From: Smittium culicis
Taxonomy: Eukaryota; Kickxellomycota; Harpellomycetes; Harpellales; Legeriomycetaceae
Length of the DNA stretch: 64,000 nt
Reading direction: 5' to 3'
Assembly: GCA_001970855.1 (NCBI GenBank)
Contig: LSSN01000245.1
Span: 1 to 64,000 of the forward strand
Part shown: positions 59,824-64,000 of the stretch, piece after piece
Layout of the letters: each line of letters starts with the position of its first letter
Position numbering within the stretch: position 1 is the first letter of the stretch
Translations under genes and position numbers: made by a program
The notes under the pieces: generated by a model
Databases searched by the model: none
What the model was told of the DNA's origin: nothing
The model's input: only the letters and a program-made list of their open reading frames with translations

Positions 59824-60520
59824 AAATGTCATTACTATTGCTTATTGTCAGTTTCAGTGTTAATAAACTATAAAAATTCGAACTCTTCACTCAGAATTGC
59901 CTTAAAGATGGAATCTGAATGAAAAAAATTATTTTATAGACTACGAGGTTGCTGTGCATAAAATCGGATAAAATGTGATTATTCAATAGTAAATATATAC
60001 AAAAATTTTAAAATAGTTAATACAAGATATATAGAAACAAAATTTCAACTATTCAATAATTTTATTAATTATAGGATTGTCAGCCCGGCAGGCTTATACC
60101 TAAAAAAATTGTACACTTTGCTACTGTTTAAAATTATTCAATAAATTATAAAGAAGTTTGAATTTTTCTACTTAGTCAATATGATTTGAAATTTTTATTT
60201 ATTAAAAAAAAGTTTTTTTTTTTGGATATTTATAAATTGTGTGATTTTATACAGTGAACCGTTTAGTGCTAGAAAATGCTTAATTCAAAAAGAATTAGAC
60301 TTAATATATTATAAATTATAGAAAATCACTATAAATATCAGCAAAAAATCTTGGATGTGAAACAGTATTTGCATTTTTAAATCAAAATGAGTTTCTGAGT
60401 TACTGAGCTAATAATTTTAGGATTTTTCTATATTCTGAAGTATGTCTGTTAGCGGATAGTATCATTTTACTGATTTTCATATTATTTGTTTTACATTTAG
60501 GTAGCATACTTGGTTGTTAA

Positions 60521-60708
60521 CCCTTTACCGCGCGGTAGATTATTTTTGATCTACCAAATGTAGGCAGTTGTAATCGACAATTATACTTTAATTCCGAAGC
60601 CTTAATTTATTTTTTATGTTGTAAAATAACAGCAAATAATAATATTGCTTATAAATGACTATCTAATCAATAAATCAGCTTTTTTAGAGAGTTTTAGGTG
60701 GGAAGAGG
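60521..60708 (+). repeat. MITE copy, 188 bp, first of an inverted pair
   Basis: Intact TTAA at 60517-60520 precedes CCCTTTACCGCGCGGTAGA, the clearest left end of the family. The internal TTTTTGATCTACCAAA and CAATTATACTTTAATTCCG blocks are well kept. The right end is degraded (GTGGGAAGAGG then CAAA). Confidence 0.7.
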
Positions 60709-60749
60709 CAAAAAAAATCAACCACTAGTAAAATAATTTAGGTGATTAA

Positions 60750-60936
60750 CCATTTCACGGTCATCACTCTTTAAAAAATTTTTTTTATTGATTTTTCGGT
60801 AATTTATAAATAGTTTTATTGTTTTCTACTTACCATTTCAAACCAATATTTTTTAAGGTCATGGGTCAAACTATTTTTTATTGAATTATGTTGATAAATT
60901 AGGTAGACCAAAAACAGTATACAACCAAGTAAAGGG
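60750..60936 (-). repeat. MITE copy, 187 bp, second of an inverted pair
   Basis: TTAA at 60746-60749 precedes CCATTTCACGGTCATCACTC, a diverged right terminus read inward. The far end reads AGTAAAGGGG then AAAA. Orientation is opposite to the copy at 60521. The pair spans 416 bp, the same as the pair at 17397-17812. Confidence 0.65.
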
Positions 60937-62506
60937 GAAAAGGCATATCAGAAAAAAAAAAATAAAAAATTTTCTTGACAAGATAAATAATTAAAGGAAT
61001 TATATAAAGTTAGTTTCACTAGTTTGTAAATTCTTCGAGAGGTAGACTAAGGCATAAAATTAGATCTTATAAGTGTGGATCAGCAGGGAAAATTCAAAAA
61101 TAAAGGTAGCAACACGCTGCTCGAAAATAATAATTTAACATTTTATCTTTTTTTTATCATCGAAATTATTGAGAGTAGTATTAGATAGATTTTATTATTG
61201 TAATACTCTTAATCATTTAGCGTATATAGAGAAAGTTTAATAATTTAATCAAATTGTAGCCTTTATATTTAAAATTCTTGTTAAAAAAGGAAAAAGGTTT
61301 ATAATTTCTTAACAGAATAGATAATTTCTTAAAACTAGTCTATTGGAATTCGGAGAACGCAAGGATGAAAAAATTTTTTTTCTTTCCGAGTTATAATAAG
61401 GACAAGCCATTTTATTATTTATAGAATATTGAATTATATTCCGAATAATTTATTTTCCCGAAAATTTCGGTCTAAAAAACGCCAGTTAATATAGGATAAT
61501 GAAAATTTTGACTTTAAATATTGAAAGTAAAAATTCTCAATTAGTAATAGATATTTAGATAAATAAATGATAAATGCTCTTTACTCCTAGAAAAGAAGAT
61601 TAAAACACGTGATGATAAGCATTTGTATTAATACCGGGAAAATAAAATACTAGTGTGGTAATTAGTTATAAATAAAATTGAGAAATTTAAATTTTAAAAT
61701 GTTTGCCTTAATTAGATATGGGGGAAAGTTTCCCGAAATCCGCTTTACTAAACTAATTATATCTATAATTTGAAAATCTCCACACCCAAAAAAAAGCAAT
61801 TTAATTATAAATAAAAATTTTTTTCAAAATGCAAAACATAACTAAATCAACATGGCCACTCTATACGCAGAAAAAAGAATATTTAACTAAAAAAAAGATT
61901 TACCAATTAAAGAAGAAATATACGTTTTAATCTTAAATTTATTATTGGAGAAAAAAGTAATTTATAAGTCATATTAACAACTTGCGGGGAAATTTAATAT
62001 TGATATGCTTATAACTAGCTATAAAATTATTTTTAAAAAGATATAATGCAATAAATCTAAAACATATAGAAAAGTTTAAAAGTAAATATAAAGTATAGCT
62101 TGGCATATATAAAATTTAATATTAACTTACAAGTTATAATCATATCCGTTATTAAATATATTTGGCTAAGTTGTATCAGCCTTAGAAAAAAATTTTTTTT
62201 TAAAAAAAAAGATATAATGAGCTTCTATATATAAATAAAATAGTGTCTTACTATTTTTCGAAAACTTTAAAAAAAACGATGATAAAAACTTTATATCCTT
62301 GTAAATAAAAAGAGTTTGTAGTATAAAAGTAAAGATAAACATAACAAGGTAAATTTTAAACCCATCTTTTTTACTACTCATTAAAAAATTTTATGTCATG
62401 ATTATTTAAAATAATAGACGAAAGATATTAATTTAATATTGCATTTTTAATTATTATCACAGAAGGCTGTATAAATTAATACCCCAAGTCAAAAAAAGAA
62501 TTAAAA

Positions 62507-63871
62507 ATGAAATATTTTGTAAGCATATTTTTTTCAGTGCTTGGCGTACTACAAAATGTAGTTAATTCACAAGGCAATAACTTGCCGAATCCTCCATTAA
62601 GTAATAGGCAATGCAGGAATAGAGCGGTTAGAAAAGAACTTTCAACCATGACAAGGCAGGAATGGAATGACTTTGCAAATGCAAATGTCATGCTACACAA
62701 TGCTGGCTACTTTGAAGGGCTTGCTAAAATTCATGACGATTATGCGATGGCAATACATGGAAATGGGTTCTTTTTCCCGTGGCACCGTCGTTTCGTTAGG
62801 CACTATGAGTTGCTCTTGCAAAGCATGAATCCAAATGTTGTTGTTCCGTATTGGGTAAATATTATCTGTTTAGTTCAATAGTAGCAAGCAGTATTCTCGC
62901 TAACTTGTTGAATAAAAAGAATACGAAAAAGCAAAGACTAATACTTTTAATATTTTAAACTTTAGGATTGGACAAGAAACTGGCAAAATCCTGAGACTAA
63001 CCCTGTACTTTCAAACAGATTTATGGGAGGTAATGGTGTAGGAAGAGGAAATTGTGTTCGAGATGGTTTAATTCACGATTGGACTAGGTCATTTCCATCG
63101 CAAGATTGTATAAAGAGAGGTTTCAGGCAAGGAAACACGCCTGGCCCATTCTGGCCCATGGATGCTGTACTGAGAGTTCTACAAAGCGCTAATGATTTTA
63201 GAACATTTAGCACCAACATAGAGAATGGCCCTCATGGAAATGTTCACTTGGGTATTGGACTTGATTTCCAAGAGATGTACGCCCCTAACGAGTAAGAGTG
63301 CTTTCATATTTATTTTTGCTTGCTTGTTTTAAATGCCATATCTTCCAAAATCTAAACAGAGTTATTATACATTAACTTTACGTTGTTTTTTTATATTCCT
63401 TTAAATATCTAAAAAAAATTCTTTAAATGTAGTCCTCTATTCTTTTTGCACCATGGTATGGTTGATCGTATATGGTCAATCTGGCAAGCGCAAAATCCAA
63501 GAATTGCAAATGACATCACAAGCAATGACATTGACGGAAATCCCATTAATCCAGACTCTCCACTCCCCTTCTACAATGAGCCGATTAGTAGCTCAGTTTT
63601 TGACGGGGGTAGTGGCTACTGCTATACCTATGATGACCTCGCTACAAGAAGCCTCGAAGAGTTTGTTAATCTTGATAACATGAGATCGCGCCTTAAATCA
63701 CAACTAGGTTCAGAGTTACCCATCTGTAATAGTACAATTACTGAAAGCTATTTCCCTTCAGTTAAGCCTGACACTCGTGACTTTATGTTTGCTCCAAACG
63801 TCACTGCAAGACGTCGTATGAATACTTTGGTCAAAAATGAAGTATTAAATATTCTTGGTTGTAGGCTATAA
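62507..63871 (+). CDS. Secreted tyrosinase (3 exons)
   Basis: Type-3 copper oxidase expected to oxidise phenols to quinones (melanin or cross-linking). Exons 62507-62854, 62966-63291 and 63433-63871, with GT-AG introns of 111 and 141 bp, give 370 residues. The N-terminus is a signal peptide (about 1-21), so the enzyme probably enters the secretory route. The CuA site has H84 (AIHGNG), H93 (PWHRRF) and H99 (RHYE). The CuB site has H206 and H210 (GPHGNVHLG), and the spliced junction creates DPLFFLHHGMVDRIW with H231/H232, a strong check on intron 2. It is shorter than mushroom tyrosinases and lacks an evident C-terminal lid domain. It stands alone at the edge of an AT desert, so regulation cannot be read from neighbours. 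Substrate is not predictable. Confidence 0.93.
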
Positions 63872-64000
63872 AAGAAATCGCTTCAAAATTAAAATTGCTC
63901 ACCTCTGATAAAATTATACTGTAAATCCATACTATGTTTGACTCAAAATTTTTTAATGATATACCGAATGGCCTTATTTAAATTGCTTTTATTTATATAT
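63872..64000. other. Tyrosinase 3' flank
   Basis: AT-rich sequence after the stop codon, to the window end. No further gene begins here. Confidence 0.5.

Larger units (their letters stand above)
53451..62506. other. AT desert upstream of the tyrosinase
   Basis: Nine kilobases of extremely AT-rich sequence with no supported coding region on either strand. The longest frames are chance products of low-complexity sequence. It contains a hairpin at 54655-54681, an AAT microsatellite at 59773-59819 and a MITE pair at 60521-60936. Confidence 0.55.

Noticed and set aside
59707..59922. Plus-strand frame of 71 codons with an Asn run
   Set aside because: It is produced by the AAT microsatellite and AT-rich flanks; no start context or domain.
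62507..63871. Tyrosinase as contamination from an animal host
   Set aside because: Intron style and base composition match the scaffold, and it is a short tyrosinase of the central-domain type; nothing suggests an animal hemocyanin or prophenoloxidase.
1..64000. CRISPR array, bacterial operons, phage or plasmid features
   Set aside because: No regularly spaced repeats; genes have spliceosomal introns and fungal family membership.

Overview
The window looks like a scaffold of an AT-rich, gene-poor fungal nuclear genome. It has small spliceosomal introns (55-157 bp), fungal-type signalling and RNA-processing genes, long AT-rich intergenic deserts and many decayed transposons. The gene set (GlcNAc catabolism, a Dbf2/Sid2 kinase, verprolin, a hybrid histidine kinase, secreted tyrosinase), the gene spacing and the base composition would suit an early-diverging lineage such as the insect-gut fungi (Harpellales/Kickxellomycotina). 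That placement is inference, not proof.

Layout. 1-4.19 kb is intergenic with one TTAA-flanked MITE. 4.2-5.1 kb is glucosamine-6-phosphate deaminase. 5.7-10.6 kb is a broken LINE whose ORF1 and ORF2 overlap by ATGA. 12.8-14.2 kb is an Ariadne-type RBR ubiquitin ligase. 15.7-16.9 kb is a four-exon verprolin/WIP. 17.4-17.8 kb is an inverted pair of MITEs. 18.8-26.7 kb (minus) is a four-exon hybrid histidine kinase of about 2,564 residues. 26.9-27.9 kb is a MITE cluster. 28.8-32.3 kb holds unidentified coding relics. 32.4-36.3 kb is an AT desert. 36.3-38.15 kb is an 810-bp duplication around a 205-N gap, very probably an assembly overlap. 38.5-40.5 kb has a palindromic MITE and more relics. 40.8-42.2 kb is N-acetylglucosamine-6-phosphate deacetylase. 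42.9-43.3 kb is Pol III subunit C11. 43.9-44.7 kb (minus) is a probable Ty3/Gypsy pol relic. 46.3-48.4 kb is the tRNA m5U methyltransferase TRM2, convergent with a Dbf2/Sid2 NDR kinase (48.9-51.1 kb, minus). 51.5-53.4 kb is non-coding with a strong hairpin. 53.4-62.5 kb is an AT desert with a second inverted MITE pair. 62.5-63.9 kb is a secreted three-exon tyrosinase.

How the genes relate. The deaminase and deacetylase are consecutive steps of GlcNAc catabolism, lying about 36 kb apart on the same strand with unrelated genes and transposon debris between them. The Dbf2/Sid2 kinase (mitotic exit/septation), verprolin (actin patches) and histidine kinase are ordinary fungal growth-control genes with no evident operon-like logic. 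I did not find a convincing new multi-gene system. The most unusual items are the histidine kinase with about 1,700 residues between kinase core and receiver, the RBR ligase lacking one RING1 zinc ligand, and the TTAA-flanked MITE family with two 416-bp inverted pairs.
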